Under the pieces are notes generated by a model. That model made no database searches, had not been told where the DNA came from, and saw nothing but the letters and a program-made list of their open reading frames with translations. Below are positions 34,677 through 46,230 of a stretch of 64,000 bases of DNA, one piece after another. Each line of letters starts with the position of its first letter. Positions within the stretch are counted from its first letter, which is position 1. Source of the stretch: Ciborinia camelliae (lineage: Eukaryota; Ascomycota; Leotiomycetes; Helotiales; Sclerotiniaceae); contig JANPYM010000012.1 of assembly GCA_025890175.1 (NCBI GenBank), positions 461,785 through 525,784 of the forward strand, read 5' to 3'. Position numbers and translations under genes: made by a program.

Positions 34677-37600
34677 GATGATTTTCAGTTACATTGACGA
34701 GATGTCTGAACAGAGTTCTAGTTCTAGTTCTAGTTCCAGGTCCGGCTGATTAAATAAGAAGTAATCCAAGAGATTAAATGAGAAGACCCGCTGTATGAAA
34801 CAAAGACCAAAAGCATTACAAATATTGCAAAAGTAAGCCTCCTCCCTCATATTCAGTCAACAATCTAGAAACAACGAGCTGACCGGTATGCATATACTCA
34901 GTATGTAATTCTTTGTGAGCTGCAAGTCAAGACTCAATGAACATGAATGGAGATGGAGATGGAGGTGACAGAATAAGGAGAGCCAAGCTAAACCTGCATG
35001 ACTTGCCGTTTTTGATGGTAAAGAACTTGCTGTATTGAAGATTTAACAACTTTTACGTCTTTCAAATGTTGGACTCCAATTCTATACTCATATATCACAT
35101 ATACTCATGATTGTCGATCACTCTCCCCGGGGGAAAGAATATACCCCAAAATTGCTACAAGCTTTCCTTGAACATCCTTTCATCCCTGATTCACCCTTGA
35201 GCGAAACGAAGTACTAATTCGGTTTAATGATACGTGATAACGAGGTAATCACTGTATTTCCATTTACATACCTAGAACGCAACTTTGTCGATTTTTGTTG
35301 GTTTGTTTGGGCGTTTGCGTGCTGTATATATCAAGACTCTGCAATATTTATCTGTAATAGATCTAGATCTGGATAAACTAGTGCTGTAAATGCCAGATGA
35401 GTAGGTAGAGAGAGGTACTGAATACAAAACTTGATATTTTGACATATTTCATGGTTTCAGCCTACCCAACCAATATTACCTACTTACAGAATACTAAGTA
35501 CGTGAAAACCAACCATGGATATGAATAAAAACATGTACTGTACAAACAATAAGTAAACACTCAACTCAAAGTGATGTAGTGTACCCACCGACAAAATACA
35601 CCCCGAACCGACTCACCCACCTTAAACATCGGACATCTACTCTTTCTACATACCACACCTTAGCCCTGTCCTGTCTATTAATTCAATAATGGCGACTCGC
35701 ATAAAAGTACAGCATTATCAGATAATTTACCCAGTGAAAATTCCTCAAAACCCTAGTTTTATTGGAATTTAAAAAACGTTTGTTTATCGATAGGCAGGTG
35801 TAAGCATATGAGATTGGAATGTGGATGTGGGAATCGATAGATGATGGAATGTGGAATCTGGGGGTGATTGATGGGAAAATAGGTGCGGGGTATTTTGTAT
35901 TTCGTACCGATTTGATTGTTTGGATGGGGATTGGAATGGAAATTGGGGGTAATGTTTGGATGCGAGTATGAGGATTGAGATCCTTAGGACACATGATAAT
36001 AACGATTAGACTAGGCTACTGTGGCATGCAGATAGTGAAATAAAGATAATAGTCGGCGTGGGCTCCTACCTACGTCCCCCACGCCGACTATTATTTACCC
36101 GTTCAGGCTTGTATGAAATTGATAACGGCTTCAATCCAACACCGGGTAATTTGCTCCATGCTTCTCCCCCATATAGCTACCAAGAGGTAGAAATTCTATG
36201 GCTAAGTAAATATGCCTCTCACTTGTGAAGTATACCTGAGTCGAGTATGGATTCAATGATATACCACTAGGTATTTCTTTCCAACCTAAATCCGAAATAA
36301 AAAGGGTGATGAAATGTACTAAGGGTAGACGCCGAGACGCGTTCTGAATCGGATGCCACTATTGATAGCAGCAAGCTAAGTAGAGCTTAGAGCTTTATAT
36401 TCAACCAATCTCCCCGAAGAAGGCTCGCAGGAGTGATTTCATGATATGCCATGACATGCCATAAAATTAGAGAAGGCAAACACAAACACGAACATCAACA
36501 GCGCACTTGCCTTGGCTAATGTCGAGAATAATCATGGTGAAGCTTTCGGGAGGTGGATAAGAACCTTAAGAATGTCACTTCGCTTGGTACCTAGGGAAAG
36601 TGCACACGTGAACGGGCCGATCGGATATGTGCACCCACCCACCCGCTCCACGCTAACGAGCCATTCTTATCCGTTTTTCAAATGTTTAACATCATATCAT
36701 TATTCCGGCAAAAAGCGCAGGCAATGACTAAGAGCAATCGATCGATTTCTTTAGAATTTATTCTGATTCTTTACATCAAGCATCGACGACCTATGCCGAT
36801 TTCACTAATGCACGATCCCGTGAATATGCAAGTGCAAACATTGCAAGGATGGATGGATAGGTAGAGTAGACATACGGTAATGCAAGGAACGAATCATAAT
36901 GCAGTGCCTTGATTTAGTCAGGGGTAAAATGTGCCAAGGAGCAGCGATGGAAGCCAAAACGAGTCAGCTCTTTTAACGGCTGGCTTGAAAGGACGGCTGA
37001 GCCCGTATCGTTAGGGTGGTGTCGTTTTGCGCCGGATTTTTTTAATAAAAAACGAGAACCAGTGGTCTGGTCTTAAAGGTTGAGATTTATGATGGGAGGA
37101 AATGAAATGTGAGGATACGAGAGATTGATATGTGTTGTAGTCGATTGAATTTTGAATTGATTTGGTCCGGATGTGTCGGGACGTGAAATATATTTGGTGT
37201 TCTTCGTATCAGTTGAGCTGGCCCAGGGTGTGGTGTGTTGGTGATGAATGTGGAAGTTAAGGTCGCACATCATCAGACGGATGAAAACACCTGCAGTTGA
37301 AAGTTGTGATGGCAACGTGGAAATATCTTGACGTCGTATGCTGTATATCAATGGCTGGGTAACTTTAAACCAAGAATAACGAGGATTGAATTGAGTGGTA
37401 GTCAGGCTTCACCACGAGTCGAATTCTACCGTGTGAGCATCCATGGCCCATGAATGTGAAGTGTAACGGGAGAATCCTGTCGTAGAACATCAGCTGTGGC
37501 AGTAGAAGCTGGACCATCTATATTCTGACCGTGACACGAAGAGGATAATTGGAAGCGTTGGAATTCTTCATTGGGGTTTTCTTCAGCCCTTCATCAACTC

Positions 37601-40400
37601 TTTGCCATCATCCACTTCAAAGCCGCCCTCAATTCTGGATCCCCCATTCCAAATCCCTCGTTGCCATGTGGTGGTCAAACAGCATAATCGTGGATTGATT
37701 GATTCATCATGCTCATCAACCCCACCTGCACCATTCAAAAACAAACTATTGCCATGTTGTAATAAAATTAAAATTTGAGACTCGTCATGAACCACGACTT
37801 CAATCAATGATAGCAAAATCTCCAGATCATACCTAGGTACCTAGGTAGATCACGACATGGAAATAATTATCTATCGTGCTCGTTATCTTGACCCATCAAG
37901 CTCGAATAGGAAAGTTTTTAAAATCATGAGGTCTGTTTTTAGAAGTACCTAATGTTAGATAGGGTGTAGATAGGGTATTGAAACGGTAACTACCTACCCG
38001 TGACCCCTGAGTTACTTCAGTAGCGTCCTGAATTCCACCACTTCTTCCGAAATCAGCACGAAAAATGCAATCTTACCTTGGGACGAAATGATACAGGACA
38101 GGCCCGCATGGGATGAACTACCTCGCTGACTCGTAGACTCAATAACGGCGAAAGAATAAAAAAAGAATAAAATTCACCGTCGTACTCTCCGTAATAACCT
38201 TGGAAATCTAAAATCTAATGAATCCCTATTGAGGAATATGTCCCTCGAGTACCTAGGTAGGTACCTACTAGGTCCACGGTAGGTCAGATGAAACTAGAGC
38301 ACGGGACTTTGATCTAGCCTCTAGGGCCGAGACCGAATATTGAAAGATCTCCGACCGCTTTCTCCAAACTTCAAGGTCTTTTAAGTTTCGACTCCAGAAA
38401 TGGGACGATGGAGTGGAGTTTCACTGGAGATGTTGATTTGGTGGTGCCGTGTGTGGTCACTGGTTACGTGCCCTTCATCTCATAACCAGTGGGAGATGTA
38501 GCCGAGATTAGAGGTTTTGGAAGAATAGACCCGATGTAGCAATGTTTCCTTGAGATGTTTTAACGCACAGATTGATTCTTGGAAAGGTGGAAATTCTGTT
38601 TCTGTTTCTGTTTCTGCGATGAAGATGAAGATGAAGATGGAGATGGGATGAACGGCAAATGGAGCGGTTTTATGGAGAAATGATTCGAGGTTTGGTTTGT
38701 TTCTTGGTTGAAATGATCTAAGAATGCGCGGAATTTATATCAATCTGGCTACTCATCAAAAGAGGATTTATCTTAGTCATATAGGGGAAGCTTTGAACAA
38801 TACATAGGTACGATTATTTATTCATATAATTACAATGTTTGCTTAGTTTAGTTGTACTGTATTCAGGAGTCAGCATCCATCTGCAGACCGCAATATCATT
38901 CGTCTTAACTGTTGATCTCATGAAATGATTCAAGATCTTTTCTATTTTACTATGCTATGATTCATCTGTCAAACATCATACTTTACGCTTTAAAAACAGA
39001 AACATCCCTAGTCTTGATGATCAGATCTTTAAAATTTGTTTGAGGATATCAGTGATTCTTTGTTAGAGTCTGATGGAAACACACTATCTTATTGGTTATT
39101 ACCTTTCTGATGTTAGGGCTGTCCACGGGTTCTATGCAGTAGGTAGTGATTATCAGAAATTCTATCTTTTAAATCATCAATTGGCTGGTTCTTGATCTGA
39201 AGACCATCCATCTATCTGTATAGAAGCAGGGTGTCTAATGAATAGTCTAGACCAGTAGACCAGATATAAACTTTCAACGAACCTAATACCTAGATACTAC
39301 CTACTTGAGTCCACAGTATCATCTCTTATGGTCTGTCTGGTCTATAACCAATACTTCCCGAGAATGAGATCTCCTGAGTCGAGTCCGAAGCCAAGACCCC
39401 ATTCAACACCAAAAAAGAAATTCTAACAAGATTTGAGGTTCTATTTCAGAATTTTGACTTTATCCCATCATGTACTCATAAATGCTTATATTCTTTTATA
39501 TCTCACGATCTAACCAGATCAACCTGATCAACCTGATCAAATGCCACCCCAATGTCCATGCACTGCAAAATCCCATGTTCAAAACATTGAAATCTGTTTT
39601 GAGTTTCCATCAAAATCTGTGAATAACTTTATGTTTATTAGTTTATTACTCATTATTACTAGACAAGGTTTAAACTCAGGAACATTTGAACGCTAAGATA
39701 TTCTGGGATTAAAAAGCCCAGACTAGGGAACATCCCTTAGCGTACATGTGTAACCCACACTAACCCACACTGACCCATTCTTTGGATTCTCATTGGTTCA
39801 TTTCATTATTTGGTACCTGAATCTAAATCTAATTTCATGATCCCACTCTGATTGGTCCGTCAACACTTGTTCACCCCTTCCTTTCCTTCTTGCATTGCAT
39901 TGCATTCGTTCCCTAGCCACGTCCACGTCCTTCCACGTCCTCCTCCTCTTTTCTTATACTATTCTGCTACTGCCCTTTGAATTTCTGTCTCTCCTCTCCT
40001 CCTTTTTCGTGATACTTCTCCCTTTACACCCTCACACACCTCCAGCCAACCTCATCAACCCTCTTTTTTTCAAAGCATTCCCTCCCAACTGAGAGTTGTT
40101 GTTTATTATAAGAAAATAAACAACTCTCTCTACCACATTCATTTGGAACGGCGACTTTTAATCTTCAAGAATCAACTTCTCCCTACTCTACTCTACTCTA
40201 CTCTACCTTCAAATTCAAATAAAATCAACACATCAAAATAATACTCAACCTCAGAAATTCATTATCCTTTCTATCCCTCAGCGACTTTACTCCCTCAACA
40301 ACAACACAATTTGTTCACCAACCATTCCCCCATACAAATAATTATCTCTCCATCCTAAAAACAGACCTTTAATTTAGTAAATCTCTGAAATTAAGTTGGA
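34677..40400. other. Long gene-free interval upstream of the SUN-family gene
   Basis: About 5.7 kb without a supported gene. Frames of 60-103 codons (35683-35994, 36512-36727, 37073-37351, 37583-37816) lack motifs. Several CCTAGGTACC-like words recur (37830-37850, 38250-38270). A perfect hairpin at 36046-36094 is listed separately. The right end (39890-40400) is pyrimidine-rich and is likely promoter and leader DNA of the SUN-family gene. Confidence 0.5.
36046..36094. repeat. Perfect 17-bp inverted repeat with 15-nt loop
   Basis: ATAATAGTCGGCGTGGG at 36046-36062 is matched exactly by its reverse complement at 36078-36094. The arms are GC-rich towards the loop and AT-rich at the base. No T-run follows to suggest a terminator, and no open frame lies close. 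Confidence 0.9.
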
Positions 40401-40416
40401 TCGATCTTAAGTCAAG

Positions 40417-40528
40417 GTATGTGTAGGATCTATTCACAGTCCCACTGTTCTCCATTTAAATCCCATTTCCCTGTCTTGTCTTGCTGGTTGTTCATTGCTT
40501 CACCTCCACCTCCACTTTTTCACCTTAG
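40417..40528 (+). promoter_or_regulatory. Probable 5'-leader intron of the SUN-family gene
   Basis: A GTATGTG donor follows AAGTCAAG at 40417, and a CACCTTAG acceptor ends at 40528, after a pyrimidine-rich stretch. This gives a 112-nt intron entirely upstream of the ATG at 40739. The leader around it (from about 39900) is CT-rich, as in strongly expressed fungal genes. The transcription start is not visible, so the leader length is unknown. Confidence 0.45.
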
Positions 40529-40738
40529 AGAGTTGTCTATTGTTGTCGCATCTGGGATCGGATTGCTAATATCTCTTCTTCAACTTTGAAGTCAACTTCA
40601 ATCTCGACTGCGATCCAATTCTCCAAAAGAACAACTATCGACTGTACTGCTCATCAAATCTTTTTTTAAGAGTCTTCAAAGTTCAGAATCAAGAAAAACC
40701 TTTAGTGTATCCATACTGCAAGAGTTCACTTCTTCAGA

Positions 40739-42151
40739 ATGAAGCTCGCGCCAGTTACAGTTGCGCTTCTGAGCGTTGCTGGTGTTGCAATCGCGCAACC
40801 TCACAACCATCAACATCGTCATCCTGCCAGAGCAAATAAGGTCGTACGTGATTATTTTGATGCTATTGTCTCGGTGACAGAAGTCATGCCAGGTCCAGTT
40901 GAGACCATCTACTTGCTCAATGGAAATCCTATCACTTTGGCCGAGGTTCAAGCTGGATTGGCATCTGGCAAATATGTTTTGGTTGGAGACGATGTGATTG
41001 ATGCGCCTGCAACTACTAACTGGCACACTGGATCCACTCCTATCGCATCCTCTACACCCGCACCCACCACTACAGCACCCACCACTACTTTTGTAGCTTC
41101 CACCACCTCGATCAAGTCTGCTGCAGCATTTGTTGAAGTATCATCTTCATCTTCTACTACGGCAGCACCTAAATCGAAAACAAGTGCCGCCTCCTCCAAG
41201 GTCTCAACCACTTCAGTTGCTGCTCCAACGTACAGCAGTTCAACTTCCTCCAGCAGCTCTGGTGACTGGTCCGACTTCCCAAGTGGCACAATTCCTTGCT
41301 CCACTTTCCCATCCAAGTATGGTCCAATTGCTATTGATTATCTTGGTTTGGATGGATGGATCGGCATTCAAAGCACCCCTGGTTACACCACCTCTTCCTC
41401 TTCAATTGTCAAGATTGACACCATTAAAACAGGTGGATGCGTTAAGGGGTCTTTCTGCTCTTATGCCTGCCCAGCTGGATACCAAAAATCCCAATGGCCT
41501 TCTGCTCAAGGAAGCACTGGTGAATCGATCGGTGGTCTTTACTGCAACTCTAATGGCATGCTTGAATTGTCCCGATCATCCGTCAAGCAACTATGCACCG
41601 CTGGATCAGGATCTGTCACGGTTGTGAACAAGCTCGAAAGTGTGATCTCTGTTTGCCGTACTGATTACCCTGGCCTCGAGGCTGAAACCGTTCCATTGGC
41701 CACCTACCCTGGTGAATCTTATGAATTGACCTGCCCAGATGCCAGTGAATATTACTCATGGGAAGGACTTCCGACTTCGGCACAATACTACATCAACCCA
41801 GAAGGAGCCGATCCTTCTGAAGCATGCGTTTGGGGAACTGAAGGTGGAAATCTTGGTAACTGGGCTCCTGTCAATGCTGGTGTTGGTAAAGATGCTTCTG
41901 GTACCACTTGGTTATCAATCATCCCCAACACCCCAACCAACACTTACGGATCTTTGAACTTTACCATCACCATCGAAGGCGACGTCACCGGAAAATGCTC
42001 TTACTCATCTGGAACATACTATAACAATGGTGAAGCTACTTCATCAGGTTGCACCGTAAGTCAATTGATTCATAAGATGTGGGGTTATGAGCTAACAAGC
42101 CACTAGGTTTCTATTACCTCGGGCGGTACTGCCAGATATGTTTTCTCATAG
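40739..42151 (+). CDS. sun1: SUN-family (UTH1/SIM1/SunA-type) cell-wall protein
   Basis: Two exons, join(40739..42055,42107..42151), give 453 residues. A signal peptide (residues 1-19, ending GVAIA-QP) precedes a His-rich patch and a Ser/Thr/Ala-rich linker (about 95-180). The Cys-rich SUN domain then runs to the C-terminus: DFPSGTIPCSTFPSKYGPI, the CVKGSFCSYACPAGYQKSQWP block, GGLYCNSNGML, and WAPVNAGVGKDASGTTWLSI. Fungal SUN proteins are secreted beta-glucan-associated proteins that act in septation, wall assembly and adhesion, and the Botrytis member is BcSUN1. The 51-nt intron (GTAAGT, GCTAAC branch, CACTAG) joins SSGCT to VSITSGGTARYVFS. Retaining the intron would give a different 15-residue tail. 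This is unrelated to nuclear-envelope SUN-domain proteins. Confidence 0.93.
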
Positions 42152-44223
42152 GCGATTGAGGTCCTCGATTTCCATTTAAAAATTTCCGGTGCACATACTG
42201 TTTTCTTTTCGCGCGCATATCCACGATCGCGACTTTTGATCGTTGTAGTCAATTTTTTCTTTTACACGCCCTCAAGTTATTCTAAACCTCGGATAATCGA
42301 ATTTACGCTCAACTTGCAACGTTCGACCAAATTTGTCAATATGATATCCCTTCCATATGGTCTCTGAATCTTCGTGTGGCAACTTTTCCTTTGTAATAAA
42401 TGTCGCTAATGTTTTTACATTATTGAAGTGGAGCCATCTGGGCGTTGGAATGCAACGTCCGAGATGGTTGTGTAGGAATGGATGAATTTCTTGAGGGGGT
42501 TGTGGTTGTGGGTGGATGAAAAGTTGTGTTCTCGGCAGATGGATGTTCATGCGACAATGGGAAAGCCTTCTTTCCTTGAAGCGATCACCTTGGTTAACTC
42601 TTCTACGTATCTGTTACGCATTTTGAAGGAGACGTGCTCCTGGTACAGAGTGCCCCTCTATCCCTACGGCCTTTTATCAATTTGCCGCAGGCACTCTTGC
42701 ATATGTTTTCATACTGGCTACAAATGTTTGGACGGAGCGCATACGGAACGGAAAATTGAACCATATCTTTCTTGTAGAGAGAGACATGGTAGAGAGCTAT
42801 TAGGCTAGCATTTTGTGGATGTGAAAGGTAAATTTGATGGCTGAGACTACAGAATATGGTACATGTATCAATACAAGTAGTCTAGTCGGCACAACACAGA
42901 GACATGAAAAAAAAGGAGATCTGTCACACTCTACTTACTTTACTTTGAAGAAAGATGATGAGATAATTTTTGAGAACAGAAAAATGAAAAAAAAAGTAAA
43001 TAAGATGATGTGTTTGTGCCTTTATTGTGTATACGGATGAGAGATATAGAATCTTTTGGTATCTTGGAATTTCTGGAGGATTCTTGGTGATGATGTATGA
43101 TTAATAATTAATTGATTGATTGGTGGATGCACTCGATATTGGATAACCTTTCTTCATCTGTGAGTGTGAATGTGAGTAGGGAGGGGAGCTACCTACCCAT
43201 CGGATACTATTTTAGATGTCGATGTCGATGTCGATGTCCGATTTCGATGTTGATGTTGATGTAGATGTAGATGGAAATAGAAAAACCTGTCGCCTGTACC
43301 TAGCTGATGTACGGAGTCCGGACCGTGCGACCCCATACAATATATATTTTTAAGGTACGGCCCACACCTGGTACCTACTAGGTAGGTATGTTTACCGTAT
43401 ATTGATTGATTGACCCTTTTACCTTTTAAGGTTCAGGATTTGACTTTTGACATTTGATTTTGAGTTTGGGGGGGGGGGTTTTTTTTTCGTTGATTTTTTG
43501 GGGGAATTTTGAGGGAGAAAGGAGAAGCAGAAGTAGAAGCATGTATTCATGTAATTGAGAAAGAGGGGTTTGGTTTTAGTTATTGAGGGATTGAGGGATT
43601 GAGGAATTGAGGAATTCAGATAGAGATAGAGATATAGGATAAGGATAAGAGAGGGAGATACTAGGTACCTAGTAGGCATTTAGGTATTTATCTAGATATC
43701 TACTACTAGTAGGTACTTTTATAGGGAAAGGGAAGGGCGTGGGCGTGGGCTTGGGCTTTGGCGTGGGCGTGGGCGAAAGGCGGGGATAAAGAGTACCGTA
43801 CCTACCTAGGTATCTATCTATCTATTGATTGGATACCTACCTACCTCCCTAGGTACCAGGTATTTATCATTGGGTACTGCGGTTACGAAGGACCATTTGC
43901 TTTGCAATTCGCATGGTTTTGTTCATTATAGGACTGACAGACAGACCAGACCAGACCAGACCGGATCGGATCAGATCAGATCAGATCAGACACAACGCGG
44001 AATAATTCAGTGGGATTACCTATACGTAGCTATATAGCTATATACAAAAGCTATATACATAGGTATATAAGTACATATATACGCACGTACGAACGGTAGC
44101 TAAGGACGCGGTGTCGGTATCGGCGTCGGTGGTTCGTTTGTGCTGTGTGCAGTGTGCAGCGGGGAAAATATCTTGGAAGTTGGACGTTAGTGGGACGTTG
44201 GTTGGGTGGAACGTGTGCGCGAG
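42152..44223. other. Intergenic region with simple repeats, no gene seen
   Basis: Contains a GATGTC/GATGTT run near 43215-43275, poly-G/poly-T near 43468-43488, a GGGCGT run near 43736-43776, and ATCAG/ACCAG units near 43943-43990. Frames such as 42482-42808 and 43419-43679 have no motifs. Confidence 0.5.
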
Positions 44224-45702
44224 ATGGAGATGGATATCGGTACTCGGATGGAGAGTACAAGGAGGGGAAACTCGAATTTGGAATCGCAATCGCAGTCGCA
44301 GTCGCAATCGCAGTCGGGGTTAAAGCTGCGTAAAGCTGCTTCGGATGAAGAGTCGAATGAAGAGTCGAACTCGCAGACGGTTTCGCACACGGATTCGAAT
44401 CTAATTGGGATGTCATTTGAGCCGAATTCGAATACTAATATCAATACCAATACGGAGACCAATAAGAATACTTTGGGGTTGAGACCGCATACGAAGGATA
44501 CGAATATTGAAGGGGGGGAAGACGAGAATATAAATACGGAGGGGCAGAGTTTGGGTGCGGGGACGGGGAGTGGCAGTGGGAGTGGGAGTAGAAAGGTGAA
44601 AGAGGGGAAGAGACAGAGGATTGATAATATTTTGGAAGAGGCGAGGAGTAGGAAGGTTATGATGGATACTGCGAGCGGGGAGGGGGGAAATGGGGATGAG
44701 GGCCAGAATCCGGGGAACGGGAATGGATGCGAGAATGAATACACAAATGGCAGAGAAAGTAGAGGCGAAAGCAGTACAGACGAAGAAACAAGCGTCTTCA
44801 GACGTGGGTCCGATATAAACTATGGTGGTGTTAAAGTCGGGACCGCCACATCCATCACGGCAGATGCGAATAATGGCCACAACAGTGTGAAGAGGAAATT
44901 GGGAACAAACGCCCATGATAAGAGAGGTGGCTTGTGGGGAACGGGAAGAGGGCGAGGATTTGAAGGGACTGATGCTGGGAGAGAAGAACATAATGATAGA
45001 GGGGTGAATGGCTATGAAAATGGAGAAAATGAGAATAGGGCAAGGGAACGTGGAAGGGTAGCAAAATGGTGGAAGAGAATGATGGAGCAATATGGAAGTA
45101 TTGAGTTGGAGAATAAGGGGAGTGTTGCGAGGGATCATTTGGCGCTTGGTTCGTTGTTTTCTTTCCTTCTCTTTCTTTCCATCGCCCAACTCGTGATGTG
45201 ATGGATGTTTCAGTCCTACTTCCCCCGAGAATTATATGGAGATGGGTTGGATTTGGATGTGTTGATTGCTAACCATGGTGGGTATATAGAAAGGACATTT
45301 TTAGCTTGGTTACGAACTTCCCTCGCCTTTGCTAGTATCGGAATTGCAATTACTCAACTGTAGGTTCCCTCCCCCTTTTCCTTCCTCCCTCCCCACTAAC
45401 ACTCCCTCCCCCCTAGTTTCCGCCTCAATACCTCTGCCTCCTCATCCAATCCCGTCCCCTCGGAATCCAAAAACCATCTCCGCCATATCGGCAAACCCCT
45501 CGGCGCCACTTTCGTCGGAATCTCGATCCTCATGCTCTCGGTCGGTTTCCATCGCTATTTCGAAGGACAGTTTTATATCATTCGGGGGAAATTTCCGGCC
45601 AGTAGGGGCAGTATTGCGTTGGTCGCGGCTATTAGCGGGTTGTTGATGGTGACGAGTTTGGTGGTGGTGGTGGTAGGGAATAGGGGGGGTTGGGAGAGGT
45701 GA
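44224..45702 (+). CDS. DUF202 (YidH-type) membrane protein with long disordered N-terminus
   Basis: Three exons, join(44224..45148,45290..45359,45417..45702), give 426 residues. Residues 1-275 are low complexity, with a Ser-Gln run (coded by TCGCAG/TCGCAA repeats), Asn/Thr runs and Gly-Ser runs. The C-terminal 150 residues are the DUF202 domain. [10 protein letters not shown] joins across intron 1 to [23 protein letters not shown], the family hallmark, then across intron 2 to FRLN, then two further membrane helices ([21 protein letters not shown] and [19 protein letters not shown]). A membrane protein of unknown function is expected, and a link to VTC-like vacuolar proteins is only family analogy. 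Intron 1 uses an unusual GTTCGT donor with GCTAACC branch and ATATAG acceptor. Intron 2 uses GTAGGT/CCTAG. Without splicing the frame would end early at 331 codons. Confidence 0.85.
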
Positions 45703-45885
45703 TGTGATGTGATGGATGGATGGGTGGGTGATGGGTGAAGAGGGTGGAAAGGGAGGGAGTGCTGATGATTGGATCGCTTTGGATATAATAGGGTAGAGAG
45801 ATGATTTAATGGATGATGAATATCAGAATGTTACATACGTCGTGGGTAACGTAAGATTATCTCACGTGTTTATGATTGAGATGCT

Positions 45886-45920
45886 GGGTTAGGGTTAGGG
45901 TTAGGGTTGGGGTTGGGTTG
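45886..45920. repeat. Interstitial telomere-like repeat
   Basis: GGG followed by three TTAGGG units, then degenerating TTGGGG, TTGGG and TTGG units. TTAGGG is the telomere unit of filamentous ascomycetes. The tract is only about 35 bp and is flanked by unique DNA, so it is not a chromosome end. Confidence 0.85.
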
Positions 45921-46138
45921 GAGTGGGGTGGAGTGGGGTGGAGGAGGGTTTCTTGCATTCTCTGAGTTCGGAGCTTGTACTTATCATCTTTATGTATATT
46001 GCGTATACGATATGATATGATATGATATGTTATGTTATGATATAATACGATATGTAGGTGAAGGGTATGCGAAATTTAGATACAGAATATCATTCATTTA
46101 TATACGCATGGAGTATCAGGTCGTGAAGTCTTTATGGT

Positions 46139-46230
46139 GGGTGAGTGGGTGAGTGGGTGAGTGAGTGAGTGAGTGAGTGAGTGAGTGAGTGAGTGAGTGA
46201 GTGAGTGAGTGAGTGAGTGAGTGAGTGAGT
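46139..46230. repeat. GAGT tetranucleotide array
   Basis: About 23 units of GAGT. The first few alternate with GGGT (GTGAGTGGGTGAGTGGG), and the rest are pure. Noncoding, 0.4 kb downstream of the DUF202 gene. Confidence 0.9.

Noticed and set aside
44187..45189. Minus-strand frames of 185 and 258 codons opposite the DUF202 gene
   Set aside because: They mirror the low-complexity exon; the plus strand carries the DUF202 motif and introns.
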